From Rutpela maculata (taxonomy: Eukaryota > Arthropoda > Insecta > Coleoptera > Cerambycidae): a stretch of 64,000 nt of DNA. Location: the NCBI GenBank assembly GCA_936432065.2, contig OW386285.2, positions 176,371,984 through 176,435,983 of the forward strand, written 5' to 3'. The notes under the pieces were generated by a model that was given only the letters and a program-made list of their open reading frames with translations, searched no databases and was not told where the DNA came from. The position numbers and the translations under genes were made by a program. Positions within the stretch are counted from its first letter, which is position 1. Each line of letters opens with the position of its first letter. Below, in pieces: positions 34,676 to 45,125 of the stretch.

Positions 34676-34699
34676 GGCCTATATTATATAGGATATATA

Positions 34700-35945
34700 A
34701 AAGAAAAATCTGTATACTTGGTAATGATAATAATAATAATAAGATTAAGATTGACTTCTTATTGTAGTTGTTTTATCTTCTCGATTAAGGTATATTCTGG
34801 TGTCTTAAATTTAGCTGTAATGTTGGGATTTCGTATTGTGCAGAATTCATCTATTTTTTGTATGTTGTGTTGAGTATTGGCGAATTTTGTTTGTAGCTTA
34901 GTGAGGCATGTTTGGATTGGTTCTGTTTTTGTCTTTTGGTTTAATTCAATATTTGATATATTGTGGAGATGGTTACGTGGGTGCCGTAATTTGGTAATAC
35001 TACGAAGGGCTGTTCTTTCTCCCACCTCTAAATTCTTCTTGACTTGAGGTCCGCTGTTAAAGTGGAGTATTCCAATATGGGTCTGCAGATACTTTGTAGA
35101 TTTTTTCTGCTGTTAATGTGGATATTCCGTTATATTTATAGGTCAAGGCTAGGAAGTGTTTAGCTCTTGTATTTATCCGTTTCTTCATCAGGGCGGTGTG
35201 CTGGTTGAGATTCAGTTTGTGGTCGATCTGGAATCCGAGGTATTTGGCTGAATTTCTTATTGTTTCGTTACCAATAGTTACTGTGGGCGACCTTAGATTG
35301 GGATTGTGATTGAAAAGTACCAGTTGGGATTTCAGAGGGTTTGGTTTGAGTCGCCATAGGTTGAATCAGTTTTCTGTGGTTATTATCAAATGTTGTAGTT
35401 GCTGGATTGTACTGGAAAGGTTTATGTTGTGTGATATTAATGCCGCGTCATCAGGGAATTGTAATATGTAGGTTCCCCTTTTCAAATATCCTGGGTCCGG
35501 CTGGCTGTGGCTGTAGATGTCGTGGCAATAAATGTTATATAAAATAGGTGAACGAGGTGACCCTTGTGGAACCCCCTGTTCTGGGATAAAATATTCGGAA
35601 TAGCTGTTGGTGATTTTTATTTGTATTTGACGCAGATCCAGGAAGCTTATTATTAAGTGTATTGTGTAGTCGGAACAGAGATTTTAGCTTGTATATTAGT
35701 CCCATATGTCATACACTGTCAAATGCTTTATTGATGTCTAAGAATAGGGCTGCTGATTTATTTCCTTCCAATTTGGTCATTTGAACATTTTATGTTAGTA
35801 TTGTGAGTGGATGAAGGGTAGAAGACTTTGGGTTAAAACCAAATTGGTAACCTGGTATTTTGTGATTAACATGTTCTTCGAGTAATATTTTTATGATTTT
35901 TTCAAATATTTTCCCCAGCAAAAGTGTGATTGGTCGATAGAGTTA
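34700..35945 (-). pseudogene. Jockey-like LINE, 5'-truncated relic
   Basis: On the minus strand, broken frames spell FGFNPKSSTLHPL, AALFLDINKAFDSV, a GSPRSPILYNIYCHD box, a damaged active site (FPDDAALI instead of FADD) and KYLGFQIDHKLNL. It closes with KLRHPRNHLHN and the downstream tail near 34759. An (AAT)n tract at about 34727-34742 is the probable 3' tail. It is similar to the full-length copy at 36802-41041 but more decayed. Confidence 0.8.
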
Positions 35946-36090
35946 TTTCCAATCTATTATTATAATATTTAATGTTTATGACTAGTTCAGAAAAATATTT
36001 GCAAATTTTTTTATAATAAAACATTTTTTGTTATCACCGGCACACAAAAAAAAAGTCAAGTGCTAACAGGCAGACCTATGTACTCCCATG
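35946..36090. other. Short AT-rich spacer
   Basis: No feature recognised. Confidence 0.4.
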
Positions 36091-36580
36091 CATTTTGACC
36101 CGCTGAACACGAATCCGATGGTTTTGCCCGATTGGCTCTTGCATTTTCGCTGACCTCAAAAAACACCTTAAAAATGCCCGAAAAATTACAAACAAGTAAA
36201 TAAAAGGCTCAAATGAGCTGATCCCTATATCTATACGTAATTTAGGGCGCTGAAACTGAATATGAGGTCAGAATTAGCCGATCAGTTAAGAATTTTAACA
36301 TAACCTCAAAAAACACCTAAGATATGCCCGAAAAATCCCAAACAAGTAAATAAAAAGCTTTCATGAACTGATCACTATATCTATACGTAATTTGGGGCAG
36401 AGAATATATGCGGGACGATCGAATATCTTGTAAAATCCATATTTAGGATGAAAACGTACCCAAAAATGACTGAATCATAGCTCGAAATTGACTTTGTTCT
36501 ACATAATATCTGAACAATTTCCGATGTATTTTCACGAGTTGAACACAATACCATAGTCAGAATTAGGAAGTTTCCTATTT
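36091..36580 (+). repeat. Degenerate satellite, ~150-bp period
   Basis: The block ACCTCAAAAAACACCT...ATGCCCGAAAAAT...ACAAGTAAATAAAA occurs from 36153 and 36303. The block CTGAACACGAATCCGATGG at 36102 has weaker relatives near 36250 and 36540. Roughly three units. Confidence 0.7.
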
Positions 36581-36956
36581 TAGAAATATCATGTACATTC
36601 AACCTCATTTAGTAGTCCTTCAGATAACTAGTCAAACAAAAAAAAATATCTCGATATCTGAAAAACTCACGAACTTATTCAATTTCTTATTTGAATATTT
36701 CGCCTCTGCTGAAGTCCACCGTGACGTCACAATACACAACGCGCTGACTTGCCATGACGGCGGCGCGCTGTATGTTCCCTTTATTTAGTGTATGTGCTCG
36801 AATAATAATAAAAGTGCTTTATTGAATTGACATATACAATTCAACAGGCCATTGACCGAGGTCCTTCAGCCTATATCTATAATATATTCAAGGTATCGAC
36901 AATTAACATAGTAGGAATTAAAATATCATTATTTAATGTGAGAAAAAAAAAACTGT

Positions 36957-39684
36957 TTAATTTATTATTTCCCATAATGTTCTTGACGGGTGTTTCCATC
37001 TTGCTCTGCCATTATGTACTCTTCTTACACATAAGCTGTCTATTAACTCCTTATTATGTTCGTTCTGGGAGAATCTTGTTGACAGATTAGTTAGTCTCTC
37101 TTCTATTGGTTGAATATTTGTCAGCTGGTATAGCAGTTGGTTGGGAGGATTGTGTAGGGGATTATTGGGGTGGCGGATTTTGGTTATCAGACGAAGGGCA
37201 CTTGTTTCTGCTACCTTGAGTTTTTGTATCGCTGGGTTTTTACAGTTTTGGAAGATTACATGGCCATACTCCAACATGGGTCTGCAGATCGTTTTGTATA
37301 TCCTACTGGCAGTTTCGATTTTGATTCCTCCTTTTTTATACACAAGGCATCTAAAGTGTTTCGCTCGTGAAATAATGTTTCTTTTAGTTTGTGCCATATG
37401 GCTATTAAAGTTGATTTTATGGTCGATAATTATTCCTAGGTATTTGGTGGATGTTTTTGGGTAGAGCGTATGATTGTACATATTGAGCGTTGAGGAATTC
37501 GGGCCAGGGTTGTGATTGAAAATAATAAAAACTGACTTTGCTGGATTAGGTTTTAGTCTCCATTTATTAAACCAATTTGTAGTGTGTTGTACCAGGTTTT
37601 GAAGACTTTGTGTTGCTGTTGCTATAGAGGTATTATGAGATATGAGAGTCGTATCATCGGCAAACTGGAGTATATAGGCACTGTGGGAAAAATGTTAGTC
37701 ATCGTTGTAGGGGTGGTAATAGATATCTGCACAGAAAATATTGTATAGCAATGGAGAGAGTGGCGAACCTTGCGGTAGACCTTGTTCTGGTGTGAACTCA
37801 TATGAGAATGAGGTTGAAACTTTGACTTTTAGGTGGCGGTCTCTCAGAAAACAGTCTACTAATAATATAAGATACTTTGGACAGCCTAGCTTGTAAAGTT
37901 TGTAAATTATGCCTTTGTGCCATATGCTGTCAAATGCTTTTTCAATGTCAATAAATAGAGCTGCAGTTTTTCCTCCATTCAGTTTGGTGGTTTCAATATC
38001 GTTGATTAGCGTAAAAAGTGGGTGTAGTGTGGAACATTTAGTTTTAAAACCGAATTGGTGTCTGGGGATGTGGTGTTCTACTTTTTCTTCTATTTTCTTT
38101 TTCAATATTTTCTCGAAGTTTTTTCCGATGACTGGTAGGAGCGTTATAGGTCTGTAATTGGTTGCCTTGGCATGATCCGTGTTGGGTTTTGGTATTGCGA
38201 CAATAGTTCCAAGTTTCCATTCTTCCGGTATGTATTGGTTAGTTAGACAAAATTCGTATATTTTTATGATGTGCCGGTGTATTTGAAGGTTGAAAGTTGT
38301 TTTAAAATGTTTTTTGATATCATGTCATGGCCTGGAGCAGTGCTTTTTCCCTGGTTTAGTATCTCGAAGTAATCATCTTCCTCGATGTTGTAGTTTTCTA
38401 ATGGCATTCTTTCATTGATGTATGTTTTGTACCAATTCTCTATTTCCGTATAATTATCGTTATCAAAGTTGTTGTTCTGCTTTTTTTATAGGTAGTTTCG
38501 AAATGTTTTGCAAATATATCTGCTTTCTCTTCGGGGGTTTCGTAACTTTTGCCGTTCTCCACTATTGGTCTATTAGTTGTGTTTTTATTGTTATATTTTG
38601 CCAATTTTTTAATTTCATACCAGTAATTTTTGCCTTTTTGTTTATTTATATCCTCGCATGTTTTAATCCATTTGTGTGTTTTAAATTCGGTAATCAATTT
38701 TTGAATATTTTTGTTGTATTTGTTGAGCTCCGTTTTCACAATCGGGTCATTGTTGTTTCTGTATTCTCGATACATTTTTCTTTTCCTTTTTATTAGCTGT
38801 ATAATGAATGGAGGAAGTTCGTGTGTGTAATACTTCATTTCTGTTGTAGGCGTTTTCTGCAATACCGTTTCGGAGAGTTTATTATTAAAATGTGTTATAT
38901 GTTCTCTGTCAATATGTCCCGAATTATCTAAATAATTTAACATAATTTCGTTTATACTATTGATATTTGTTTTTTTTAAATTGTATTTCATCACTCTCTT
39001 GTGGGTTACTGGTTTTTGCAGGTCAATTTTAATTTTGAAGCCTAGGTGATCAGAACATAGGTCAGAAGTTAGTTCAACTTGTATATTGTTTTTAATATTG
39101 TCTGAATAAAGGAGATAGTCCGGTGTTGAATCATTGTTATTAGGCATAATGAATGTTGGCGGCGTGTCATATTTAGAAAAATTGGTGTTTTGAATAAAGT
39201 TGTTAATCTGCCTTTTCTTTAGTCTATTGTTACTAGCGTTGAAATCACCAACAATTATTGAGTATTTGTATAAGGTACTTTTGGTAAAAATGTTTTCTTC
39301 GATTCTCGCATTGGGGTGAATGTACACTAGGAAGATGTGCAGTTTGTCGTCTAGAAAAGGAATATTGAAGTGCAGGCATTCGTTGAGCGGATTGTTTATT
39401 CTAGGTGAATTTTCTTTTCCCATTTTAATATCCGGATGCGATTGTATTAAGCTACCTCCTCTTGTGTAGTTGTGCAGCTGGTTACCTTCGTATTGAAGAA
39501 TGGTCCAATCTCTGTAAGATGTGTTACTTCTGCTGTTTATTTTTGCTTCGACAAACATTGTACATGAGATATCGTTGTTCTCAATATAATTGTTTATCAA
39601 ATGTTTTTTTTTTGTATAACTATTGATGTTTGAATACAGAATATTAATGTCTGACATGATTGTATTGTATGTTATTTGTGTCAT
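36957..39684 (-). pseudogene. LINE ORF2: endonuclease and reverse transcriptase
   Basis: It starts at ATG 39684 or, more likely by family length, ATG 39657 (MSDINILYSN), overlapping ORF1 by a few codons. The endonuclease has VEAKINS, IIVGDFNASN and CSDHLGFKI. A frameshift near 38480-38490 and another near 38285-38300 break the linker. The reverse transcriptase then shows NYRPITLLPV, FGFKTKCSTLHPL, LFIDIEKAFDSI, GLPQGSPLSPLLYNIF and, after a stop at 37695, QFADDTTLI at about 37636-37662. The last frame ends at 36957 with SRTLWEIIN. The catalytic residues are present; only the frame is broken. Confidence 0.9.
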
Positions 39685-40978
39685 TTATTGGCTCAGTGGG
39701 AGAAATTGCGTTTTCAACGTCTAATTCAAATATTAATATGTAAACTCTGTTTCCTGAAAAGATGGCAGTTGTATCCAAATTAAAGTTGTTGATGAATCTT
39801 TTGCGGAGCTTAATTATTAGTTCTTCTCTGTTGTTATTGGTGGTGTTATTTAATTCGTTTATGTATGTGTTAATTATTGTGTCATGAACTGTCACTGGTG
39901 CGTGTATCCTAGACTTCTTCTTGTTATCAGAGATTTCATGGGATTTCTTGTTTAGTGATTTAATTTGTACATTTGGAATTCCTTGTATGGGTGTTGTAGG
40001 TCTGTTGGGGCATTTGAATGACCAGGCCTGGTGCTCTTCAGAATTGCAACTGGTACATTTCGGTGGTAATGTAGATGTACACTTGTTTAATGCGTGGCTG
40101 CCAAAACATTTGGGACATTTTATAGGCGTGTTGCACATTTCCGTTGTGTGTGTGAAGGCCAAACATTTGCTGCATGGCTTTGGCGTTGGGGGGGGTGGTT
40201 TACTAGGGTATACTGGGTAGTGTCTGTATTTAAAGAATAAGCCATCTTTTATTAGTGTTTCGCATGTACTTTGTGTTCCTGTTATAATTCTAATGAGAGG
40301 TTTATTGGTGGCTGCAGATGTGATTCTTTTAAAATATCGATGTTCTAAGTTTAGCCTGGTTAAATGTTCGCTAATAAGAGTTTCATCAATTTCTTGTTCA
40401 ACCGAACCTATGACAACGGAATAACTTGGGCTGGATGAGGTTGTTGGTTTTTTTGTATTGGGTGACGCTTCTTTGTAAGATTGTATTTTGGACATACTTA
40501 TTAAACTGTTCAGAATTGGTAGAATTGTGTTTTCTTCTGTGTCTGTTTTTAGTAAAAAACCTGCTTTTGTTTTAATTATTTCATCTCTTGCATTAGGAAA
40601 AAGTCTAGCCCACATTTCGGTAAATTGCATTCTTGTGTAGTTGTCCTCAGCTGTTAGGTAAAACATGCATTTATATTTTTTGTGCTTAATTCCTTTCATT
40701 AATGGTGAGTAGTTTTTGTTTGTGATAATTTTTTGAGTTGATTGGTTATTTGTGTTTTTACTTGAGCTTATCTCTACAGTTTTTGTTTGATTGGAATGTG
40801 CCTGTGTATTACCCATTATAATTCTCTTTATTTCCTCATTGTTATATTGTTCTGTTCTTTGTCTTTTCAATTTCCTTGTTCTTACTTCTTTCCAATTTCC
40901 ATCTTCCTCTTCCACAATTTCCATTGCACCTTCTCCATCACTACTTGATGACATTCTTTTCTTTCTAATCACTGACAA
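39644..40978 (-). CDS. LINE ORF1, gag-like RNA-binding protein
   Basis: 444 residues, open. The N terminus is Ser/Glu rich and then basic (RKLKRQRTEQ). The middle has a PRE_C2HC/RRM-like part (YKCMFYLTAEDN...). Three zinc knuckles lie near residues 255-310: CSKCLAFTHTTEMC, CPKCFGSHALNKC and CTSCNSEEHQAWSFKC. It would package LINE RNA into ribonucleoprotein. The C-terminal ~100 residues are polar and Asn-rich. It overlaps the ORF2 start. I chose the first ATG because the frame closes just upstream and the target duplication is 64 bp away. Confidence 0.88.
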   Translation of the reverse strand: MSVIRKKRMSSSSDGEGAMEIVEEEDGNWKEVRTRKLKRQRTEQYNNEEIKRIIMGNTQAHSNQTKTVEISSSKNTNNQSTQKIITNKNYSPLMKGIKHKKYKCMFYLTAEDNYTRMQFTEMWARLFPNARDEIIKTKAGFLLKTDTEENTILPILNSLISMSKIQSYKEASPNTKKPTTSSSPSYSVVIGSVEQEIDETLISEHLTRLNLEHRYFKRITSAATNKPLIRIITGTQSTCETLIKDGLFFKYRHYPVYPSKPPPPTPKPCSKCLAFTHTTEMCNTPIKCPKCFGSHALNKCTSTLPPKCTSCNSEEHQAWSFKCPNRPTTPIQGIPNVQIKSLNKKSHEISDNKKKSRIHAPVTVHDTIINTYINELNNTTNNNREELIIKLRKRFINNFNLDTTAIFSGNRVYILIFELDVENAISPTEPINDTNNIQYNHVRH

Positions 40979-41052
40979 TTAGTAAACCTTTCAGAGAGCT
41001 AAATAATAGATGTGTCCTCTAGTACTGTTGCTACTGAACTTTATGTGCTCGA

Positions 41053-41530
41053 TTTTCTGAAATGTCACAAAATGTCACTTTTGATTCGTTCGTACCGAGC
41101 CGAATTTTCGAATTTTGCAGTGCAATTTACGATCAGGTTTATCTGGAAGACTTCCTCTTTACGACGCGATATCATACAGCCGTCCCAATGGTGTTTTTCG
41201 AAAAATATGGACGTGCCAAAATTGCATGTTTTAGCAATTTTTTCGGCTCTCAAATGCAAGCTGGCTATAAACTGCCGGTGCCTGTCAGCGAGTATAAAGG
41301 TGCCCACGCCCGCTCGCTGTTGGCGGAATCATGTATTGTGACGTAATCGAGCTCAGCCCAGATGATCGCGGCATTTTAAACTTGGAAGGACCATAACTTT
41401 TTTATTTATAGAGATAATTTAAAAAAAAAATTACAGATATTTTTTAGATTTTTACGACTATTTATTACGAGAAAATAAGAAAAATGGAAACTTCCTAATT
41501 AAAGCGCAATCTGCAAACTTCATGAGAAAT
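41053..41530 (+). repeat. Relic related to the large inverted-repeat family
   Basis: From 41053, TTTCTGAAATGTC...TTTTGATTCGTTCGTACCG aligns with the arm sequence near 27545-27680, including the MSLLIRSYRAEFSNF frame. Its right part (41325-41520, with TGTATTGTGACGTAA and GGAAACTTCCTAATT) is inverted relative to 36560-36760 on the other side of the full-length LINE. The LINE therefore landed in the middle of a smaller foldback relative. Confidence 0.55.
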
Positions 41531-41572
41531 ATCATTTCAGCATATATTCTAGTAAGCAGAGTAGTCTCGTAG

Positions 41573-41768
41573 TACCTCTTGATGCAAGAATTGCCTCTTG
41601 AGGTGTCTATGTCTTAACGCTCCTAGTGGAGCGCAGCTACATAGGATATGAATGATGGTTTCGTGGAGTGGAGGACGAAACCATCACTCATATCCTAAGT
41701 AGCTGTGCTCCTCTAGGAGCGTCAAGGCATAGACACCTCGAGAGGCAATTCTTGCATCCAGAGGAACT
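41573..41768. repeat. Inverted duplication of a LINE zinc-tail fragment
   Basis: The left arm 41573-41663 is the complement of 41676-41768, with only a 12-bp spacer. Shared pieces are GATGCAAGAATTGCCTCT, AGGTGTCTATG and GGATATGA. Both arms encode the same LINE C-terminal segment in opposite directions. Confidence 0.85.
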
Positions 41769-41830
41769 ATGGGATATCCCTTGGAACATACTGCTCTCTT
41801 CTAAGGAATCCTACACGTCGCGAATGTACA
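41668..41830 (+). pseudogene. LINE RNase H/zinc tail scrap
   Basis: The plus frame reads EDETITHILSSCAPLGASRH and then QFLHPEELWDIPW. E-DDET--HIL--C is the cysteine/histidine tail that follows RNase H in R1/I-type LINEs. It is only about 50 codons long. Confidence 0.6.
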
Positions 41831-42063
41831 ATGGCAGGGCCCCGTCTAACGGGGGGCCATTTCGTGCGCCGCACGATGGCGCACTAGGCCATGGGGCGCC
41901 AAAAAGCCAATTTTAAAAAGCTGAAAGTCCAGATCCGCCCTTGTTTCGACTGAGCGGTGCCCACCAAAAAAAGGGCGCCAAAAAATGCTCTCGCACGAAG
42001 GTGTCTCATGACCTAGAAGTGGCACTGTACAATGGGCCGACAGGTCTGAGTGCTGCAGATTTT
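41831..42063. repeat. Possible hAT-end fragment, GC-rich
   Basis: CAGGGCCCCGTCTAACGGGG and later GCGCCAAAAAGC / GGGCGCCAAAAAATG look like pieces of a hAT-derived repeat. No partner end or duplication is found. Confidence 0.3.
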
Positions 42064-42065
42064 TT

Positions 42066-42490
42066 TTTTAATAATAATAATAATAAAGCATTTATTGTGC
42101 ATATATATATAAAATAAAAGAAACACATACACACAAAGGGCTGGGCACATTTAAATACTTATACTTATTAATTTAAAACAAATATAACACATCTTATGTT
42201 TATAAGGTTTTTACAAAAAAAAGAAAACTAGTAAGAAATTATAATATTATGAGTGTATTTTGTACTATTGTTGATTACGTAATAACATGAGGGATTCGTA
42301 GATTGTTTGGGTAGGGAATACTCTTTTGGGTGGGATGTTGGGATTTTTTGGGTAAATTAAAGGATTTATTAATTCAATGTTAGGTAAATTGCTGGAGAAT
42401 TTTCTTGAGAGTCATTTATATGATTTTAACCTAACCCTAAAAAATATAGTCAATAGTACAAAATACGCTAAGGAATAATAAAATACAGCA
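42066..42490 (-). repeat. LINE 3' UTR, truncated copy
   Basis: It starts with an (AAT)n tract then AAAGCATTTATTGTGCATAT, the same 3' end as the LINE at 54256. TTTTAACCTAACCC...AAAAATATAGTCAATAGT at 42423 matches 54349. About 260 bp in the middle is extra relative to that copy. No coding sequence remains. Confidence 0.7.
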
Positions 42491-42544
42491 AATACATAGT
42501 CAGTCAGCTCGGCTTGTTATTGTTATTGATTAGTTAAATAATAT

Positions 42545-42636
42545 AATAATAATAATAACACTCTTTATTTAGCATAAGCTATACAATACTATATAAATAT
42601 TAATGAATAGGTAAGCATCATTTTGTCCAAACCAGG
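42545..42636 (-). repeat. Another short LINE 3' end
   Basis: (AAT)n then ACACTCTTTATTTAGCATAA, the usual microsatellite-plus-TTTATT form. Only about 90 bp. Confidence 0.45.
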
Positions 42637-43028
42637 CTAGAATAGAATAGAATAGAATCACTTTATTGATCAATTTTACACACCTGAGTGTTCGATAAGT
42701 CAGTTACAAAATGTACATATAAAAAAAACAACATAAATATAGTTATTAATCTAGTCCTAATATCGTCCAATATAAAACAACATAGACACCATATATTATG
42801 ACATATCAGTAATGTTATAAATAATTAAAATCGGAAATATCATAGTAGGCACTGGCTAACAGGTGATTTTTTAATTTAGTTTTGAAATGTTTTAGAGGCA
42901 GTTCTTTCAGAGAATCTGGGAGAGAGTTGAATAGTGTTATTCCCAAATTATTTCTTTTAGTTAATTCCAGTGTTTGATTGGGTATTCGTATATCGTTCCT
43001 TGTCCAAGTATTATAATCATGTGTATTA
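42637..43028 (-). pseudogene. LINE C-terminal fragment with (TATTC)n tail
   Basis: The minus-strand frame gives RNDIRIPNQTLELTKRNNLG, then LFNSLPDSLKELPLKHFK and ASAYYDISDFNYL. LFN-LP--LK and FK--LK--L are the closing signature of CR1/I-type LINE ORF2. The (GAATA)n at 42636-42657 is its tail. Confidence 0.75.
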
Positions 43029-43888
43029 TCATTTTTTGTGAAGTTAATAGATAGATAGATAGATAGATAGATTTATTTTCATCAGATACATATATACATC
43101 AAAAAGATAATACAACATATTTGATGAGCCACGTCACAACAAGATTTAAAAGTGAACGTCATAAAGTAATAAAACTAGTAACTAACAAGTAAAATAACAG
43201 TACAAAGTAAAATATAAATACAAACAGATAAATATAAATACAATGTAAAAAAAAACTATGTAGAACAATTTTTAAACAACCATGTATTTAAACAGTATGT
43301 AAAAAAAATTCATTCAGTGTGTAACAATTTTTGTCTATTAAGTACTTTTTGAGTGATTTTTTGAAAATATATTGATTTCCAGACTCCTTAATTTCCAGAG
43401 GTAAAAAATTAAATAGTTTACAGCCAATGTATATACTGCTTCTTTGGTATAAAGAGGTCGAGTGAGAATCAGGTTGAAGTTCAAACTTATGACGAGTGTT
43501 ATGGTCGTATACCTAGCTGGCGAAAAGCATTTCTGCAGGATTCCCGATAACCTAGATTTGCTAAAATTCTTATTGCAACCTTCTGTAAAATAAAAACCTG
43601 TTGGTTCTGCGCACTGTTCCCCCAGTTTACAATACCATTTCTCAGATGGGAGTGAAAGGATGAATAATACAGTGTTTTAAGGATGTTGCTGCTGCAGAAA
43701 TTTTTTAGAAATCTTAATGCATAGCAGGATTTGCTCAGCTTTCCACAGAGAGTTTCAATGTGAGAGTTCCATTGCAGATGACTGTCTAAGGTGATTCCTA
43801 GCATTTTTATACAGTTTGTAGTTTTTATAGGAAAATTATTGTTCAGAGAGTATGTAGACCTCTGCGATCTAAATAGCGCACACTGCAT
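43029..43888 (-). pseudogene. LINE fragment with (GATA)n tail
   Basis: The tail is TAGATAGATAGATAGATAGA at 43030-43053. The frame at 43499-43888 reads KMLGITLDSHLQWNSHIETL, NWGNSAQNQQVFILQKVAIR and YRESCRNAFRQLGI, the post-RT region. The segment 43054-43498 is 3' coding and UTR sequence with breaks. The copy is 5' truncated at about 43888. Confidence 0.8.
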
Positions 43889-43895
43889 TTTATTT

Positions 43896-44760
43896 TCATT
43901 TAATAATGTGCTCCTTCATGTGTATCAAGTTACAGTAAATTATTGCCGACGGTAACGTTAGAATGTTAAGTTTTCTGAACCAAGGCTTACAACTAACCAT
44001 TCGGTTTACATCTACTATTGCTCTGATTGCCCTCTTTTGAACAATAAAAACTTTCTGAATGTGGGTAGATGACCCCAAATTTATTAGGCCATAAGTCATT
44101 GCACTATGAAATAGGGCATGGTATGTCATGATTGCAGCATCTGTATTAACTCTAATTCTTATTTGTCTAATCGCATAAACTTTTTTTGACAAATTGGTAC
44201 CCAGATTGTCAATATGTGCCTGCCATGTTAATTTAGAGTCTAGAATTATACCTAGTGATTTCACTACTTCAGAGGTGGTTATCTGGGTAGAGAACATTAG
44301 TGTGTTCGTTTTTTTCATATTTAGACAAAGTTTGTTTGCATTAAACCAATCTAGTAATGTTTGTTTTTGTTTTATCAATATTTTTGTCCCCTATATCGTC
44401 TAGTCGCTCCGCAAACGTAGTGTCGTCGGCAAACAGAACTGAAAATACCGGCATAACACGTGGTAGGTCATTGACATAAATCAAAAACAATAGTGGTCCT
44501 AGGACGCTACCCTGCGGAACACCCTCCAATACAGGCAACAAACTACTGATAACACCATTGTGGAACACACACTGTTTTCTATCCGTTAGATAAGATGACA
44601 ATAAATTTAGAGCCATACCTCTGAAACCATAATACTCTAGTTTATCTAATAAGATATCATTAGAAACACAGTCAAATGCCTTGCTTAGATCCAGAAAAAT
44701 CGCTAAAGTTGATTTCTTATCTTCCAACCCCTCAGTTATAAAATTAACAAGAGTAAGGAC
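43896..44760 (-). pseudogene. LINE reverse-transcriptase fragment
   Basis: Two overlapping minus frames join by a frameshift at about 44345-44375. The first holds FLDLSKAFDCVSNDILLDKL, LEGVPQGSVLGPLLFLIYVN and FADDTTFAE. The second holds SLGIILDSKLTWQAHIDNL and VFIVQKRAIRAIV. The catalytic FADD is intact. It abuts another fragment of a related LINE at 43888. Confidence 0.85.
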
Positions 44761-44845
44761 ACATATGCATTAGTTTGAGCGATAGTTGGCATGTAGACAC
44801 CGAAAAGAGACATGTATATTTTGTATTGAAACATTAGAAGTAGGA

Positions 44846-45125
44846 GTCATGGGCGAAAAATTTGACTTAAGGGCCGCGGCATCTTTGCTACCATCTATGG
44901 TCGGCACCGAAGATTGTACATGTCAGTTAATTGATGCCATTGAGTTATACTCTGAGCTTTTAGATAATAACGGTAAAACATTGTTAATTAACTATGTTCT
45001 TAAGACTAGACTATCGCGAAATGCTAAGTTACGACCGGAGAAAACTTATAATTCTACCAACGACCTAGTTAAAGACATGAAAGTACATTTACTGACTAAA
45101 AAATCTGCGACCGCTTTGACATCTG
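44846..45125 (+). pseudogene. Gypsy gag fragment
   Basis: From ATG 44849 the plus frame reads MGEKFDLRAAASLLPSMVG, CQLIDAIELYSELL, INYVLKTRLSRNAKLRP and DMKVHLLTKKSATAL. The helical pattern with TRL--NA-LR and M--HLLT-KS is that of an LTR-retrotransposon gag. Similarity ends at about 45125, where the sequence becomes antisense integrase. The open frame that continues to 45442 is therefore a chance read-through of the opposite strand. Confidence 0.65.

Larger units (their letters stand above)
29580..34680. mobile_element. Large inverted-repeat element, ~5.1 kb
   Basis: Most of unit 2 (29580-31545) is matched in inverse order by 32877-34675, with more divergence and some deletions (one near 34310). 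Landmarks in both arms are GGCCAATCAATAG / CTATTGACTGGCC at the outer ends, TCTCGCCGAAAAAT, CCGACGTCG, AAACGGTGGCTCCTA and CTCGGAAACGGTTGGAGAT at the inner ends. The centre is 31560-32876. There is no transposase, and terminal duplications are not secure. Polinton, Mutator-like or foldback ancestry are all possible. Confidence 0.7.
36802..41041 (-). mobile_element. Full-length Jockey-like LINE, 4.24 kb
   Basis: The 11-bp word TATGTGCTCGA flanks both ends (36791-36801 and 41042-41052), giving exact borders. The minus-strand order is a short 5' UTR (63 bp), ORF1, overlapping ORF2 and a 3' end at an AATAATAATAAAAGTGC tract. Two copies of its 3' UTR motif GGCCATTGACCGAGGTCCTT-like sequence also occur inside the 2.93-kb tandem units. 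ORF1 is open; ORF2 carries a few frameshifts and one or more stops. Confidence 0.92.

Noticed and set aside
38422..38796. A 124-codon plus-strand hydrophobic frame
   Set aside because: Antisense shadow of the LINE ORF2 linker; the hydrophobicity comes from T-rich complement of Lys/Asn codons.
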